Part shown: positions 25,640 to 35,422 of the stretch, in pieces
Layout of the letters: each line of letters starts with the position of its first letter
Numbering within the stretch: the stretch's first letter is position 1
NCBI GenBank assembly: GCA_947631255.1
Contig: CANRKT010000007.1
Coordinates: 1-64,000, forward strand
Reading direction: 5' to 3'
Source of the DNA: an uncultured Enterobacteriaceae bacterium
GTDB taxonomy: Bacteria; Pseudomonadota; Gammaproteobacteria; Enterobacterales; Enterobacteriaceae
Length of the DNA stretch: 64,000 bases
Notes under the pieces: model-generated
The model's database searches: none
Seen by the model: only the letters and a program-made list of their open reading frames with translations
Told to the model about the DNA's origin: nothing
Position numbers and translations under genes: made by a program

Positions 25640-26449
25640 TTAATCTGCCTGTAAGTACAGTTTACGTAAGTAACGCGGAACCGCATTATCAGCATTGCTG
25701 CCAATCACTTCCAGATGTGGAAGCTTTTCTTTAAGGCGCTGATGAGCATTGCTCATAATACAGCCTTTCCCGGCCATACTGAGCATTTCTGCATCATTCA
25801 TCCCATCACCAAAAGCAATGCAGTCAGATAGTTCATACCCCAGCGCTTTGGCGACGGCTTCAAGAGCATGTCCTTTTGAGACTCCCCCCTGCATAACTTC
25901 AAGGCAGGTCAGAGTAGAAAAACTCACGTTAACTTTGTCACCCCAGATCGCATTGATTTCTTGTTCCAGTACCAGTAGTTCTTCATGAGTCGCACCCGTG
26001 AAGTACACTTTACTGACATTGTCGGCAGACAACGTGGCAGGATCGTCAAACAGGATATAGGTAAATTTACCCTCTTTAAAATACTCGAGATCTTCCGGGC
26101 TATGACGATTGGTAAACCAGTCATCACCGCAATAGACGTTAGTTATCATCCTTGGATGATTAGCCACTATCTTGAACAGGCTACGGGCGATATCAGGAGC
26201 CAGATCATGAGAAAAAATCAGCTTGTTGTCGGGATCATGAACTCGGGCTCCGTTAGAGGTGATCATATAAGACTTGATCCCCAGATTGTCACGGATCTGT
26301 CCCACATCGATATAGTGGCGTCCTGTGGCAAAAACGAAGTGGATATCTTCTGCAGTAAGCAATTTTAACGTTTCTTTTGCGTACGCAGAGAGAAAATGAT
26401 CGGGTGACAGCAACGTGCCGTCTAAGTCAGAAGCAACTACATGATACAT
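25640..26449 (-). CDS. yigL: HAD-superfamily sugar/pyridoxal phosphatase YigL
   Basis: YigL is a class IIB (Cof-type) HAD phosphatase; the E. coli enzyme dephosphorylates pyridoxal phosphate and sugar phosphates and is the target of SgrS regulation. The 269-residue protein has motif I DLDGTLLSP, motif II VFATGR, the motif III lysine in VSKGHAL, and motif IV AFGDGMNDAEML. It lies 32 bases after pldB and is probably co-transcribed with it. SgrS regulation cannot be judged here. Confidence 0.94.
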   Translation of the reverse strand: MYHVVASDLDGTLLSPDHFLSAYAKETLKLLTAEDIHFVFATGRHYIDVGQIRDNLGIKSYMITSNGARVHDPDNKLIFSHDLAPDIARSLFKIVANHPRMITNVYCGDDWFTNRHSPEDLEYFKEGKFTYILFDDPATLSADNVSKVYFTGATHEELLVLEQEINAIWGDKVNVSFSTLTCLEVMQGGVSKGHALEAVAKALGYELSDCIAFGDGMNDAEMLSMAGKGCIMSNAHQRLKEKLPHLEVIGSNADNAVPRYLRKLYLQAD

Positions 26450-26481
26450 AGAATTCGTGAACCTCCGCCTGTAAACAGGAA

Positions 26482-27474
26482 TTAGTGATATTGCTCGAAG
26501 AAAGCGAGAATGGCATTCAATGCCCTGGCACGCATATCGTCCTTTTCAAACAGAATTTCATGATACGCCCCCTCTATGACGTAAGGTATTTCTCCCTCAC
26601 AAGGGTAGCCCGCCGCAGCTCTAAGCTGGCAGAAACGAAGATGCGCCCGGTTATCCACCACACGTTCCTCTTCTGCTTGTAATAAAAAAATCGGCGTGGT
26701 GATAGCCGTTGCTCCAGCCAGCACTTTCTCCCCCGCGATTATCCCTTCACGTACCCAATGCAGAGTAGGTCCTCCTACTCTTAATGCTGGCTCGTCAGCA
26801 TAAAACCGTAAATTTCGTCGATAGCGTGCTTCGCTATGCGTCAAGACATTCATATGGAAGGGCAGTGCTCGCCAGCGTCCCGTCCCTAATGCGTATTTTT
26901 CCCGCACCTGAGGGTATCCTTCAGCCCAGTCAAGGATATGACGTACGATCCATTCCGGCCAGCGCACAATAATACCAAACATGGGGGCACACAGGGCGAC
27001 AGCATCAAAAGCATCAGCATTCTTTTCAAGCCAGAGAGCGGCAATGGCCCCGCCCATTGAATGGGCCAGTAAATAGCGTTTCTGCCATTTTCCAGGCACC
27101 AGCTCATGCTGGTAAAACAGATTAAAATCTTCAACATAATCGGTAAAGTTAACGACGTGACCACGATGTGAATCTGAAAGTAAGCGTCCTGAACGTCCCT
27201 GACCACGATGATCGATGATTAAAACATCATAACCACTATGGAATAGGTCATAGGCCAGTTCGGCATATTTTACATAACTCTCAATTCTGCCGGGACACAC
27301 CACCACCACCCGCTGATGCTGCGGTGAACAAAACCGGACATAACGAACACGAACCTGATCTACCCCAGTAAACTCGCACTCCTCCCGCATTCGCCAGAAT
27401 TGGGTCAGTGGGCCGGTAGCAAAAGAGGCAAATTTTAACTCACGTTGTAACCATTCATTTTTCTGCGAAGACAT
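26482..27474 (-). CDS. pldB: Lysophospholipase L2
   Basis: PldB hydrolyses lysophospholipids at the inner membrane. The 330-residue alpha/beta-hydrolase has the nucleophile elbow LLAHSMGGAIAALW (GxSxG-type with Ser), an oxyanion region around VVVCPGRIESYVKYAELAYDL, and the late histidine in IEGAYHEIL. E. coli PldB is 340 residues. It heads a pldB-yigL unit and is divergent from rhtB. Confidence 0.94.
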   Translation of the reverse strand: MSSQKNEWLQRELKFASFATGPLTQFWRMREECEFTGVDQVRVRYVRFCSPQHQRVVVVCPGRIESYVKYAELAYDLFHSGYDVLIIDHRGQGRSGRLLSDSHRGHVVNFTDYVEDFNLFYQHELVPGKWQKRYLLAHSMGGAIAALWLEKNADAFDAVALCAPMFGIIVRWPEWIVRHILDWAEGYPQVREKYALGTGRWRALPFHMNVLTHSEARYRRNLRFYADEPALRVGGPTLHWVREGIIAGEKVLAGATAITTPIFLLQAEEERVVDNRAHLRFCQLRAAAGYPCEGEIPYVIEGAYHEILFEKDDMRARALNAILAFFEQYH

Positions 27475-27572
27475 AAGAACTCACACCGCCTGGCAGCTGT
27501 TTTGAAGTAGATAGCGTCCATTTCTACAATAGCGTATTGTGGCATAAAAGTCCGTTTTCAGGGAACATCGGT

Positions 27573-28193
27573 ATGACGTTTGAGTGGTGGTTAACCTATC
27601 TTGTAACCACAATAATATTAAGCCTTTCGCCGGGATCGGGTGCTATCAACACTATGACCACAGCGATTAACCACGGCTATCGTAAAACGTTTGCCTCTAT
27701 TGTCGGGCTACAGGCCGGTCTGACCATCCATATCGTTTTAGTCGGTATTGGACTAGGAACCCTGTTTTCTCGCTCAGTGCTGGCCTTCGAGGTTCTTAAA
27801 TGGGCAGGTGCCGCCTACCTGATTTGGTTAGGTGTTCAACAATGGCGTGCCGCAGGTTCTATTGATCTGAAAACACAGAGCAACAGCCAGCCGCGTAGTA
27901 AGCTGTTTAAGCGTGCGATACTGGTGAATCTGACTAACCCTAAAAGTATCGTATTTCTTGCAGCACTGTTCCCACAGTTTATCGATCCTGCCCAACCCCA
28001 GGTGATGCAGTATCTGATTCTCGGCGCGACGACAGTGGTGGTCGATATTATCGTGATGATAGGCTATGCAACGCTCGCAACACGCATTGCTATCTGGATA
28101 AAAGAACCGCATCAAGTGAAGGCACTGAATCGGATATTTGGCTCATTATTTGTGCTGGTTGCAGCGCTGCTGGCCAGTGCGCGTCATGCTTGA
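27573..28193 (+). CDS. rhtB: Homoserine/homoserine lactone efflux protein RhtB
   Basis: RhtB exports homoserine and its lactone and belongs to the LysE/RhtB family. The 206-residue protein has the family signature [19 protein letters not shown] after the first helix and about six hydrophobic segments; it matches E. coli RhtB in length. The ATG at 27573 gives MTFEWW; a start 36 bases upstream is unconserved. In E. coli rhtC lies between rhtB and recQ; here rhtB and recQ are directly convergent and rhtC is absent. Confidence 0.94.
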   Translation: MTFEWWLTYLVTTIILSLSPGSGAINTMTTAINHGYRKTFASIVGLQAGLTIHIVLVGIGLGTLFSRSVLAFEVLKWAGAAYLIWLGVQQWRAAGSIDLKTQSNSQPRSKLFKRAILVNLTNPKSIVFLAALFPQFIDPAQPQVMQYLILGATTVVVDIIVMIGYATLATRIAIWIKEPHQVKALNRIFGSLFVLVAALLASARHA

Positions 28194-28335
28194 TGAGTAG
28201 GATGTCTGACACTTAAAAGCCTATGGGCGATGCGGTGCTGAATGAGCTATCCTCGCTCATGTGCTTACCCTTTCATGATCCTGCCCGCCTGTTTGGATAA
28301 TCCATTGAAAAAGCTGGAGAGGTCACTTTCATCGC

Positions 28336-28353
28336 TATCCCCCAAGGGGGATA
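28336..28353. repeat. Perfect palindrome between rhtB and recQ
   Basis: TATCCCCCAAGGGGGATA is a perfect 18-base palindrome 15 bases after the recQ stop. It may help terminate the convergent transcripts, though no T-run follows on either strand. Confidence 0.45.
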
Positions 28354-28367
28354 AACTTCAGTCCCTC

Positions 28368-30197
28368 TTAATCTTCTTCAACACCATCAAGGTGCCGGCG
28401 AATCAGCGCCATAAAGGGTTGCCCGAAACGTTCTAGTTTCCGACTTCCGATACCATTGATACCTAACATCGAAGAGGCTGAAATCGGCATCTGTTCCGCC
28501 ATTTCAACCAAGGTAGCATCGTTGAAAACGACATAAGGTGGGATGTTCTCTTCATCGGCAATCGACTTGCGCAGTTTACGCAATTTAGCGAATAACTTAC
28601 GGTCATAATTACCCCCCAAGGTCTTCTGACTGGATCGTGTTTTCAGAACAACCAAACGCGGTACCGCCAGCATCAGAGGCAGTTCTCCACGTAAATAGGG
28701 TCTGGCCGCTTCGGTCAGTTGCAGTGCCGAATGCTGGGCAATATTTTGTGTCACAACACCGAGATGAATCAATTGGCGGATCACGCTAACCCAGTGTTCG
28801 GTGGTTTGATTGCGCCCTTCGCCGTAGACTTTCAGTTTGTCATGGCCGAAATCGCGAATACGCTGGTTATTAGAACCACGCAGCACTTCAACGATATATC
28901 CCATACCAAAACGCTGACCAACACGATAAATACAGGACAAGGCTTTTTGTGCTTCTACCAGACCGTCATATCGCCTTGGCGGATCCAGGCAGATATCGCA
29001 GTTTCCGCAGGCTTGTTGCCGCCCTTCACCGAAATAATTCAGTAACACCAGACGGCGACAAGTTTGTGCTTCAGCGAAGGCTCCCATGGCATTGAGCTTA
29101 TGACGCTCAATATCCTGTAACTGGCCTACGGGCTTCTCGTCGAGACATTTTCTGAGCCAGGCCATATCAGCCGGATCGTAAAACAGCATTGCTTCTGCTG
29201 GCAAACCATCACGGCCTGCTCGCCCGGTTTCCTGATAATAAGACTCGATATTACGCGGAATATCGAAGTGGGCGACAAAACGGACGTTAGGCTTATTTAT
29301 GCCCATACCAAATGCTACTGTCGCCACAACAATTTGCAGATCGTCACGCTGAAACTTTTCCTGCACTTCGCTACGAAGTTGATGTTCAAGTCCAGCATGA
29401 TAGGCACCAGCACTAACGCCTTTACTTTGCAGACGTGCAGCAATGTCTTCTACTTTAGCCCGGCTGTTGCAGTAGATAATGCCCGGCTTGCCGCTTTGCT
29501 GCTGGATATAGCGCATCAACTGATCGAGAGGTTTAAATTTCTCCATCAGCATGTAACGGATATTAGGTCGGTCAAAACTACTGATTTGAATTAATGGATC
29601 TTGCAGCCCCAGCAGACGCACAATATCAAGCCGAGTGGTTTCATCTGCGGTCGCGGTTAAGGCAATAAAAGGGACATCAGGAAGATGCTGGCGTAGCTGC
29701 CCCAGGGCCGCATATTCTGGGCGGAAATCATGCCCCCACTGAGAAATACAATGGGCTTCATCAACGGCGACCATCGCGAGTTGCCAGTGACGAAGATGGT
29801 CGATGAAGTTGTCCATCATCAGACGTTCCGGGGCAATATACAGCAAGCGGATACTGCCGGTACGGCAGCCCGTCATCACCTCAAGCTGTTGCTCACGCGT
29901 TTGGGTCGAGTTCAGACAAGCCGCAGACACGCCATTCGCCAGTAGCTGGTCAACTTGATCTTTCATCAAGGAAATTAACGGCGAGACCACAACCGTTAAA
30001 CCATTCCTAACCAGCGCCGGTATTTGGTAACACAGCGATTTACCGCCACCAGTAGGCATGACAACTAAGCAGTCGCGCCCTTCCAGCACCGTATCAATAA
30101 TGGTTTCCTGGCCCGGGCGGAATTGCTGATAACCAAAGGTTTCCTGCAAAACCTGTTTTGCCAGCGACGCCTGATCGATTACATCCGCCTGTGTCAC
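28368..30197 (-). CDS. recQ: ATP-dependent DNA helicase RecQ
   Basis: RecQ is a 3'-5' helicase of the RecF recombination pathway. The 609-residue protein has Walker A MPTGGGKSLCYQ, the DEAH box VDEAHCISQWGHDFRPEY, motif VI QETGRAGRDG, the zinc-binding cysteines (CRRLVLLNYFGE...CGNCDIC), the winged-helix region and a C-terminal HRDC domain. It is full length. In E. coli pldA lies upstream of it; here a 288-base non-coding gap to the divergent yigI replaces that gene. Confidence 0.97.
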   Translation of the reverse strand: MTQADVIDQASLAKQVLQETFGYQQFRPGQETIIDTVLEGRDCLVVMPTGGGKSLCYQIPALVRNGLTVVVSPLISLMKDQVDQLLANGVSAACLNSTQTREQQLEVMTGCRTGSIRLLYIAPERLMMDNFIDHLRHWQLAMVAVDEAHCISQWGHDFRPEYAALGQLRQHLPDVPFIALTATADETTRLDIVRLLGLQDPLIQISSFDRPNIRYMLMEKFKPLDQLMRYIQQQSGKPGIIYCNSRAKVEDIAARLQSKGVSAGAYHAGLEHQLRSEVQEKFQRDDLQIVVATVAFGMGINKPNVRFVAHFDIPRNIESYYQETGRAGRDGLPAEAMLFYDPADMAWLRKCLDEKPVGQLQDIERHKLNAMGAFAEAQTCRRLVLLNYFGEGRQQACGNCDICLDPPRRYDGLVEAQKALSCIYRVGQRFGMGYIVEVLRGSNNQRIRDFGHDKLKVYGEGRNQTTEHWVSVIRQLIHLGVVTQNIAQHSALQLTEAARPYLRGELPLMLAVPRLVVLKTRSSQKTLGGNYDRKLFAKLRKLRKSIADEENIPPYVVFNDATLVEMAEQMPISASSMLGINGIGSRKLERFGQPFMALIRRHLDGVEED

Positions 30198-30485
30198 AAT
30201 ATCCTCATGTACAAAAAAGCTGGCACGGTTTTCAGCGGTGCTGATAAACGGCCATGCCTTAAAAAGGGGGTAAGCATAACGCCTACAGAGATCAGTGTCT
30301 GGTTAAAATTTTCATTGCCAGGCAATTCCTCGCAAATTGATAACTTTTTCTGCCCCACTGTGGCAAGCGTGACGGGCTTATGTTCTTACTATCAAAAGCA
30401 GATATAGCGACAAAATTGTCAGCAATAATTGACAAACCAAAAACAAACAATTATTTAACAATAGTTTTTGTTAAAGGAATAAATC

Positions 30486-30956
30486 ATGTCGCAGATAATC
30501 TTAACCAACGAGGATGTCCTTAAGTTGGTAGGTGATATTTTTGTTTACCAAATGCCATTTAACCGCGCTCTGGGTCTTGAACTCGAATGCTATGAAAAAG
30601 ATTTTGCTCAGCTGGGTTTTAATAATCAACCCATGATGGTCGGAAACTGGGCGCAAAGCATTTTACACGGTGGGGTTATTGCTTCCGCCCTTGATGTTGC
30701 CGCCGGATTAGTCTGCGTCGGCAGTACGCTCACCCGTCATGAAACCATTACTGAAGACGAGCTGCGCCAGCGCCTGTCTAAAATGGGCACCATTGATTTA
30801 CGCGTCGACTACTTACGCCCAGGGCGGGGACAACGCTTTACCGCAACCAGCAGATTATTACGTGCTGGCAATAAAGTTGCGGTAGCCCGAGTCGAGCTCC
30901 ATAACCAGGATCAGGTTTATATCGCCAGTGCCACGGCAACCTATATGGTGGGTTAA
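30486..30956 (+). CDS. yigI: Hotdog-fold thioesterase YigI
   Basis: YigI is a small PaaI-like hotdog-fold acyl-CoA thioesterase; the E. coli protein acts on medium- and long-chain acyl-CoA. The 156-residue protein contains the helix [16 protein letters not shown] with the conserved HGG and acidic residue, and the [12 protein letters not shown] strand typical of the family. The ATG at 30486 follows AAAGGAATAAATC. It precedes rarD by 93 bases on the same strand. Confidence 0.92.
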   Translation: MSQIILTNEDVLKLVGDIFVYQMPFNRALGLELECYEKDFAQLGFNNQPMMVGNWAQSILHGGVIASALDVAAGLVCVGSTLTRHETITEDELRQRLSKMGTIDLRVDYLRPGRGQRFTATSRLLRAGNKVAVARVELHNQDQVYIASATATYMVG

Positions 30957-31049
30957 CCGACCAGATATGTAGTAACGTGTTAATGCATTTCGCAGAGATA
31001 AAGCATGTTACTATTATCATCCTATTTTATAGTTCGTTAACGAGTTGCC

Positions 31050-31961
31050 ATGAATTCTACAGAGACCCGTAAGGGTGTATTACTGGCTCTTACGGCTTGT
31101 GTTATCTGGGGATTTGCCCCTGTTTATTTTAAATTTCTTCAGCATGTTCCAGCCATAGAGATCCTCACCCACCGCGTGGTCTGGTCGTTCTTTTTTATGG
31201 TCATACTCCTGAGCCTTTACCGTTTATGGCCAAAGGTAAAATTGGTTTGTCAGCACCCTAAAAAGATCCTCGCCCTGGCACTCACCGCAGTGTTAATTGG
31301 TTGTAACTGGTTACTCTATATCTGGGCGGTCAATAACAATCACTTACTTGAAGCAAGCCTGGGATATTTTATTAACCCGCTGGTCAGCGTACTGCTGGGA
31401 ATAATTTTTCTCGGTGAACGTTTCCGCGCCATGCAGTGGACTGCGCTATTACTGGCCATGACCGGAGTTCTGGTTCAACTCTGGACCTTTGGTTCACTGC
31501 CTGTAATTGCCCTCGGACTCGCATTCAGCTTTTCTTTTTACAGTCTGCTACGTAAAAAAATTGCCGTCGATGCCCAGGTCGGTATGCTGATAGAAACCTT
31601 ATGGCTGCTTCCTGTCGCCGCTATTTATCTGTTTGCTATCGCTGATAGTCCCACCAGCGATATGACTGAGAATAGCGGGTTGCTGAATCTGTTACTGATA
31701 TTTGCAGGGATCATCACGACCGTACCACTACTCTGCTTCACTGCTGCGGCAAACCGCTTACGTCTCTCGACGCTCGGTTTCTTCCTCTATAGCGGCCCAA
31801 TTCTGATATTTTTACTGGCAACGCTGCTCTATGGCGAAGTGGTTACCGAAGATAAAATGATAACATTTGGGTTTATCTGGGCTGCACTGGTACTGTTTAT
31901 TACTGATGCTATCTACACCCAGCACCGTGCTCACAATGCACTAAAAAATCACAAAATTTAA
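31050..31961 (+). CDS. rarD: EamA-family permease RarD
   Basis: RarD is a ten-helix EamA/DMT-family inner-membrane protein linked in other species to chloramphenicol sensitivity; its substrate is unknown. The 303 residues show the signature RKGVLLALTACVIWGFAPVYFKFLQHVPAIEIL and repeated hydrophobic segments. Length is near E. coli RarD (296). A strong hairpin follows directly, and beyond it lies decayed mobile DNA. Confidence 0.94.
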   Translation: MNSTETRKGVLLALTACVIWGFAPVYFKFLQHVPAIEILTHRVVWSFFFMVILLSLYRLWPKVKLVCQHPKKILALALTAVLIGCNWLLYIWAVNNNHLLEASLGYFINPLVSVLLGIIFLGERFRAMQWTALLLAMTGVLVQLWTFGSLPVIALGLAFSFSFYSLLRKKIAVDAQVGMLIETLWLLPVAAIYLFAIADSPTSDMTENSGLLNLLLIFAGIITTVPLLCFTAAANRLRLSTLGFFLYSGPILIFLLATLLYGEVVTEDKMITFGFIWAALVLFITDAIYTQHRAHNALKNHKI

Positions 31962-31972
31962 CCCAATTAGTA

Positions 31973-32003
31973 AGTAATAAGGCACCTCTGGCGCCTTATT
32001 ACT
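31973..32003 (+). terminator. Terminator of rarD
   Basis: AGTAATAAGGC (31973-31983) pairs perfectly with GCCTTATTACT (31993-32003) around a 9-base loop, 11 bases after the rarD stop. The stem is strong; the following T-run is weak. Confidence 0.7.
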
Positions 32004-32207
32004 GTGGGAAACACCCAAAGCAGGACGGCCAGAAACGTCGCGGTATCGCTAACAGCCTCCATAGCGAGTAATGTACCCGCTTCAAACTGGCAAAGCATAT
32101 CTGGTCATTTTGAACAGGATATTTTTCCGGGCCACTGAACCACCAACCAGCCAGCCAGCCAGACACCAACCTGAAAAACAGATTGAGCGATATCAATACC
32201 AACCACT
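31998..32207 (-). pseudogene. IS110-family transposase N-terminal remnant
   Basis: Minus-strand translation, allowing frameshifts and a stop, reads VVGIDIAQSVFQV then, about 35 codons later, LLAMEAV. IS110-family transposases begin with VGID(I/V)AKSVFQ and have a (G/V)MEAC block about 50 residues on. The spacing here is shortened and the frame is broken, and no start, inverted end or catalytic C-terminus is present. It is seen only as a decayed fragment and is non-functional. Confidence 0.55.
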
Positions 32208-32250
32208 TACAGTGTGAGCAAAGAAAACCTGCTTCAGGCTGGGTCCACTA

Positions 32251-32481
32251 TTGACTATTGCAGGGCAAACTCAAAAATCAGGCTTAAATATCCACAATGG
32301 CTATTCGTCAAAAACCTTGCTGTATGATGATGAAATTGAACTGAGCACACCGCACGACCGTGAAAACACCTTCGAGTTTCGCACTCCATTGACCTCGAAA
32401 AAATGGAATATATCTATCCAGAACTGGCGGCTGGCATGACTATTTGCTTAATTTCAGTAATCGTTTGAAAGAACAATTTTA
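32251..32481 (+). pseudogene. Internally deleted IS256-family transposase remnant
   Basis: The plus strand encodes NGYSSKTLLYDDEIELSTP followed by HDRENTFEF, the N-terminal signature of IS256-family transposases (NGxSxKTxxTDxGxxELxTPRDRxGxFEP). It continues directly into TSKKWNISIQNW and, after a +1 frameshift, WHDYLLNFSNRLKEQF and a stop at 32479, resembling the family's C-terminus (TKKWTMPIQNW and on). The roughly 280 codons between, with the DDE residues, are missing. It is an internal-deletion relic. Confidence 0.55.
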
Positions 32482-33128
32482 ATAATGAGGGAAATTGCTC
32501 AGAATTATTGACATATTATACCTAGCTATTAATTTTTATAAAAATAACTTGTTAATTTATAATATGCAAACTGTTATGTAAGCATTAGCCATCAACGTTT
32601 ATTGCTATAGATGTTTCATTATCAAAGGCTAGCCGTAATATATTATATACCTCCAGGAGCGGTCCCGGGCCATCTGAAACACTTCTACAGCAGTGCAGCG
32701 ATGCGGAAGCTACGCTCAAGACGAGAACGGGAATATGCGAGGGAGGAGAGAGAGAAAAGATCGAAATACCCATTAAAAAACAATGCCGCCACCTTAAGTG
32801 ACCGGCATTAGCCTGATGGCTCCTTTTTAGCGATGATTAACCCTACGGTTCTGAACTGAACTCTAAAATATATTTATCTTCCATATATATTCGTATGCAT
32901 TATCTATCATACCGATTTATTAAATAGAGAGAACTACGCCAACAGGTAAGTTTTTAGAGGGTAACATGTCAATATTATAATAATATCCGGCACTGTTATA
33001 TTTAATCATATCAATAACTGTTTATTATAACGAATGCATTTAAATGGGGTTCTATTAATCAATGTAATAATGGGTTCTAGTGATTTGATGATTTATAAAA
33101 TTAATTCACTGAGTTCCAGAAAAGATGA
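32482..33128. other. AT-rich non-coding region with hairpin and T-run
   Basis: No supported gene is present. A moderately GC-rich island at 32650-32760 has no recognisable product in either strand. At 32782-32828 two hairpins follow each other on the plus strand: AATGCCG/CGGCATT, then AGCC-TGAT-GGCT followed by CCTTTTT. This looks like a rho-independent terminator facing right, with no gene in front of it. The rest is AT-rich. Confidence 0.4.
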
Positions 33129-34069
33129 CTAATAGCCAATCTGCGCCATATCATTTTCAGTCAAACCGGTCATTTTCATAACGGTATTGCGGTCAATACC
33201 ATTCTGCAGCATGGTACGAACAATTTTAAGGGTAGCTTCACGCTCACCTTTTCCAATGCCCTTCTCAATGCCCTTCTCGATCCCCTTCTGTTCAAGCTGT
33301 TGTGCAATGGTCATCAGTTTGTCCTCATGTTGTGGCACCCGCTGCGCCAGTTCACGTACAAAGGCCTCTGCATCTGTAGTTTCACCTGCCTGTATGAGGT
33401 AGTTTATCAGCGAAACTAGCTGCTGTCCTGTCATGTTTTCTGTCAGCAGCAGGGTGGTCAGGTTGTCCAACAAGTCTACCAGATCCCTGCGATGAATATG
33501 TTTCTGTAGCAGCGTCAGGGCCGCCATACGGCGGTGCCGCATAATCTCTTCGTCTGGTATGACCGTAACATCGACCAAGGGAAAATTACCGCTGTATAGC
33601 TTTTCAGCCAAACCGGGATCATTAAACTCATCCAGCCAGCGGGTTGAATACGGGTAGGGGCTGCGCCTTCCGGTGTCGGTATCACCAGCGGCAACTTTTT
33701 ATGTCCTGCATCCAGGTGGCGCTGCATGGCGGCAACCGAGTAACGAAGAAGCCTGAACGCCATATGTTTGTCCGGGGTGGACTGGTGTTCGATGAGAACG
33801 TGAATATAACTATCATCACCGGTTGTGGTTCTTAGACTATAGAGGACGTCGCTGAAGTAAGGACGCAGACTATCCTCGACAAAGCTTCCTGATTCTAGTC
33901 TGAGGGTACTGAAGTCACAGACAACCTGCAATTCTGCTGGCAGATGTAATTGCATGAAATCCCGTGCAGTTTCGGGATGTGTCAGGAACTGTTTAAATGC
34001 TAGGTCATGTGGAGTAGGCGTTCCCTTCGCTCTTCCCTTTGCTTTCCTTTCAACCATGTATTTCTCCAT
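33129..34069 (-). pseudogene. rpn: Rpn/YhgA family recombination-promoting nuclease, frameshifted
   Basis: Two overlapping minus-strand frames together make one Rpn (YhgA-like PD-(D/E)XK, PF04754) protein. The first half, from ATG 34069, contains [20 protein letters not shown], the catalytic region [18 protein letters not shown] and the signature [20 protein letters not shown]. The second half continues [19 protein letters not shown] and [14 protein letters not shown] and ends with GIEKG repeats and an HTH-like tail. The frames break near 33676-33679, where VIP runs directly into TGRRSPYPY; the usual VIPILFY stretch is short by about 10 bases. The gene is broken but otherwise well preserved, so the loss is recent. 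Confidence 0.85.
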
Positions 34070-34471
34070 TACCCCAGCAATGACCCGGATTGTATCGGAA
34101 CGCTAACTTGTCAGCTCGGCAATTCTGGTGCCTATAAATAGTTTCAATAAGATTGAATGAACAATATTATCACCAATACTTAAGGAATTTATTATGCCAA
34201 ATAAATAGCACCAACAATTAATTCTCGTGCAATGTTTATTGCTATTCATAATTTAAACTGTAGTACAGCTTTCTCATGACAATATAATTTTATAGCACAT
34301 AAGTAAATCGACAGAAATATTCGCATTAAGAAAATTCGGTGCTAATATACAAACCGTCTGAAAATGAAGTGTCGATGTTACATATATTTTTTGATTTTAA
34401 TTATTAGAGAAAAGCTCTGACAGACAGGCCAGAACTTTGTCATTATTCCGAGGAACCAGATGGCTCCTTTT
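34070..34471. other. AT-rich spacer between the rpn pseudogene and corA
   Basis: No gene is supported. The strongly AT-rich stretch ends with two hairpins near corA: a probable corA terminator (34413-34436, minus) and a plus-facing hairpin-T-run (34452-34473). Confidence 0.4.
34409..34436 (-). terminator. Probable terminator of corA
   Basis: On the minus strand AGTTCTG and CAGAGCT form a 7-base stem with one G-T pair and a 10-base loop, followed by TTTTCTC. It lies about 36 bases after the corA stop. Confidence 0.5.
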
Positions 34472-34473
34472 TT
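34452..34473 (+). terminator. Plus-strand hairpin with T-run, no gene upstream
   Basis: GGAACCA and TGGCTCC pair around GA and are followed by six T on the plus strand. The core GATGGCTCCTTTTT is shared with the hairpin ending at 32828. No plus-strand gene precedes it closely. Confidence 0.4.
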
Positions 34474-35422
34474 ATAACCAGTTACGTCGCTTAAAATAGA
34501 GATACGGCGCCAGCCCTGCCAGCATCATAAAGACGATAGCCGAAGGGTAACCAAAGCTCCAGGTCAGTTCTGGCATAAATTCAAAGTTCATACCATAGCT
34601 GGATGCGACCAGGGTCGGCGGCAGGAACACCACCGAAACGACGGAGAAAATCTTAATTATTCGGTTTTGCTCGATGCTGATAAAGCCCATTGCTGCCTGC
34701 ATCAGGAAGTTCACTTTTTGAAACAGCGACTCGTTATGAGGAAGTAGGGACTCGATATCGCGTAAGATTTCTCGCGCCTGCTCTAGCTGGCCAGCCGGTA
34801 AGCGTGCTTTACGTAACAGAAAATTCAGCGCACGCTGGGTATCCATCAGACATAAACGCACTTTCCAGCCGATATCTTCTTGTTCTGCCAGAGTTGAAAG
34901 TGCAGCATCATACTCAGCGCCCTGGCGCCCTTCCATGATAACGCGACTCAGTTTTTCCAAATCGCTATAGATATTTTCTATTTCATCGGCCAGCTGTTCT
35001 ATTTTGGTTTCAAACAGATCAAGCAGCAACTCAAAAGGATTTCCATCCACCATCAACTGCTTACGGGCACGCATACGATAGAGACGAAAGGCAGGCAGCT
35101 CACGCTCACGTAAAGTGTACAGTCGACCTTCACGGATAGTAAAAGCGACAGTACTATTACCAGCATGGTCATCAGTGTCTTCAAAAAAGAAAAATGAGTG
35201 AATATGCAGGCCGTCTTCATCTTCAAAAAAACGGGCGGAGGATTCGATATCTTCCAGTTCTGGTCGAGTCGCCAGGCTCTGTCCAAGCTCTAGCTGAACG
35301 CGATCTCGCTCGCTCTCTTCCGGTTCAACCAAATCAACCCATAATGAATCAGACAGGTTATCATTTTCGTCCAGTTCAATACGACACAGGCGATTATCTT
35401 CCAGTTGAAATGCACTTAGCAT
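34472..35422 (-). CDS. corA: Magnesium/cobalt/nickel transporter CorA
   Basis: CorA is the pentameric Mg2+ channel of the inner membrane. The 316 residues match E. coli exactly in length: a large N-terminal cytoplasmic domain, then two C-terminal membrane helices, the first ending in the selectivity motif YGMN followed by the MPEL loop, and the basic tail FKRRNWL. The ATG at 35422 gives MLSAFQLE; the reading frame remains open for 28 further codons upstream but that stretch is unconserved. Confidence 0.97.
   Translation of the reverse strand: MLSAFQLEDNRLCRIELDENDNLSDSLWVDLVEPEESERDRVQLELGQSLATRPELEDIESSARFFEDEDGLHIHSFFFFEDTDDHAGNSTVAFTIREGRLYTLRERELPAFRLYRMRARKQLMVDGNPFELLLDLFETKIEQLADEIENIYSDLEKLSRVIMEGRQGAEYDAALSTLAEQEDIGWKVRLCLMDTQRALNFLLRKARLPAGQLEQAREILRDIESLLPHNESLFQKVNFLMQAAMGFISIEQNRIIKIFSVVSVVFLPPTLVASSYGMNFEFMPELTWSFGYPSAIVFMMLAGLAPYLYFKRRNWL

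Noticed and set aside
32585..32811. Opposing frames of 62 and 66 codons in the AT-rich spacer
   Set aside because: Both are unlike any family and rich in low-complexity charged residues; no ribosome sites.
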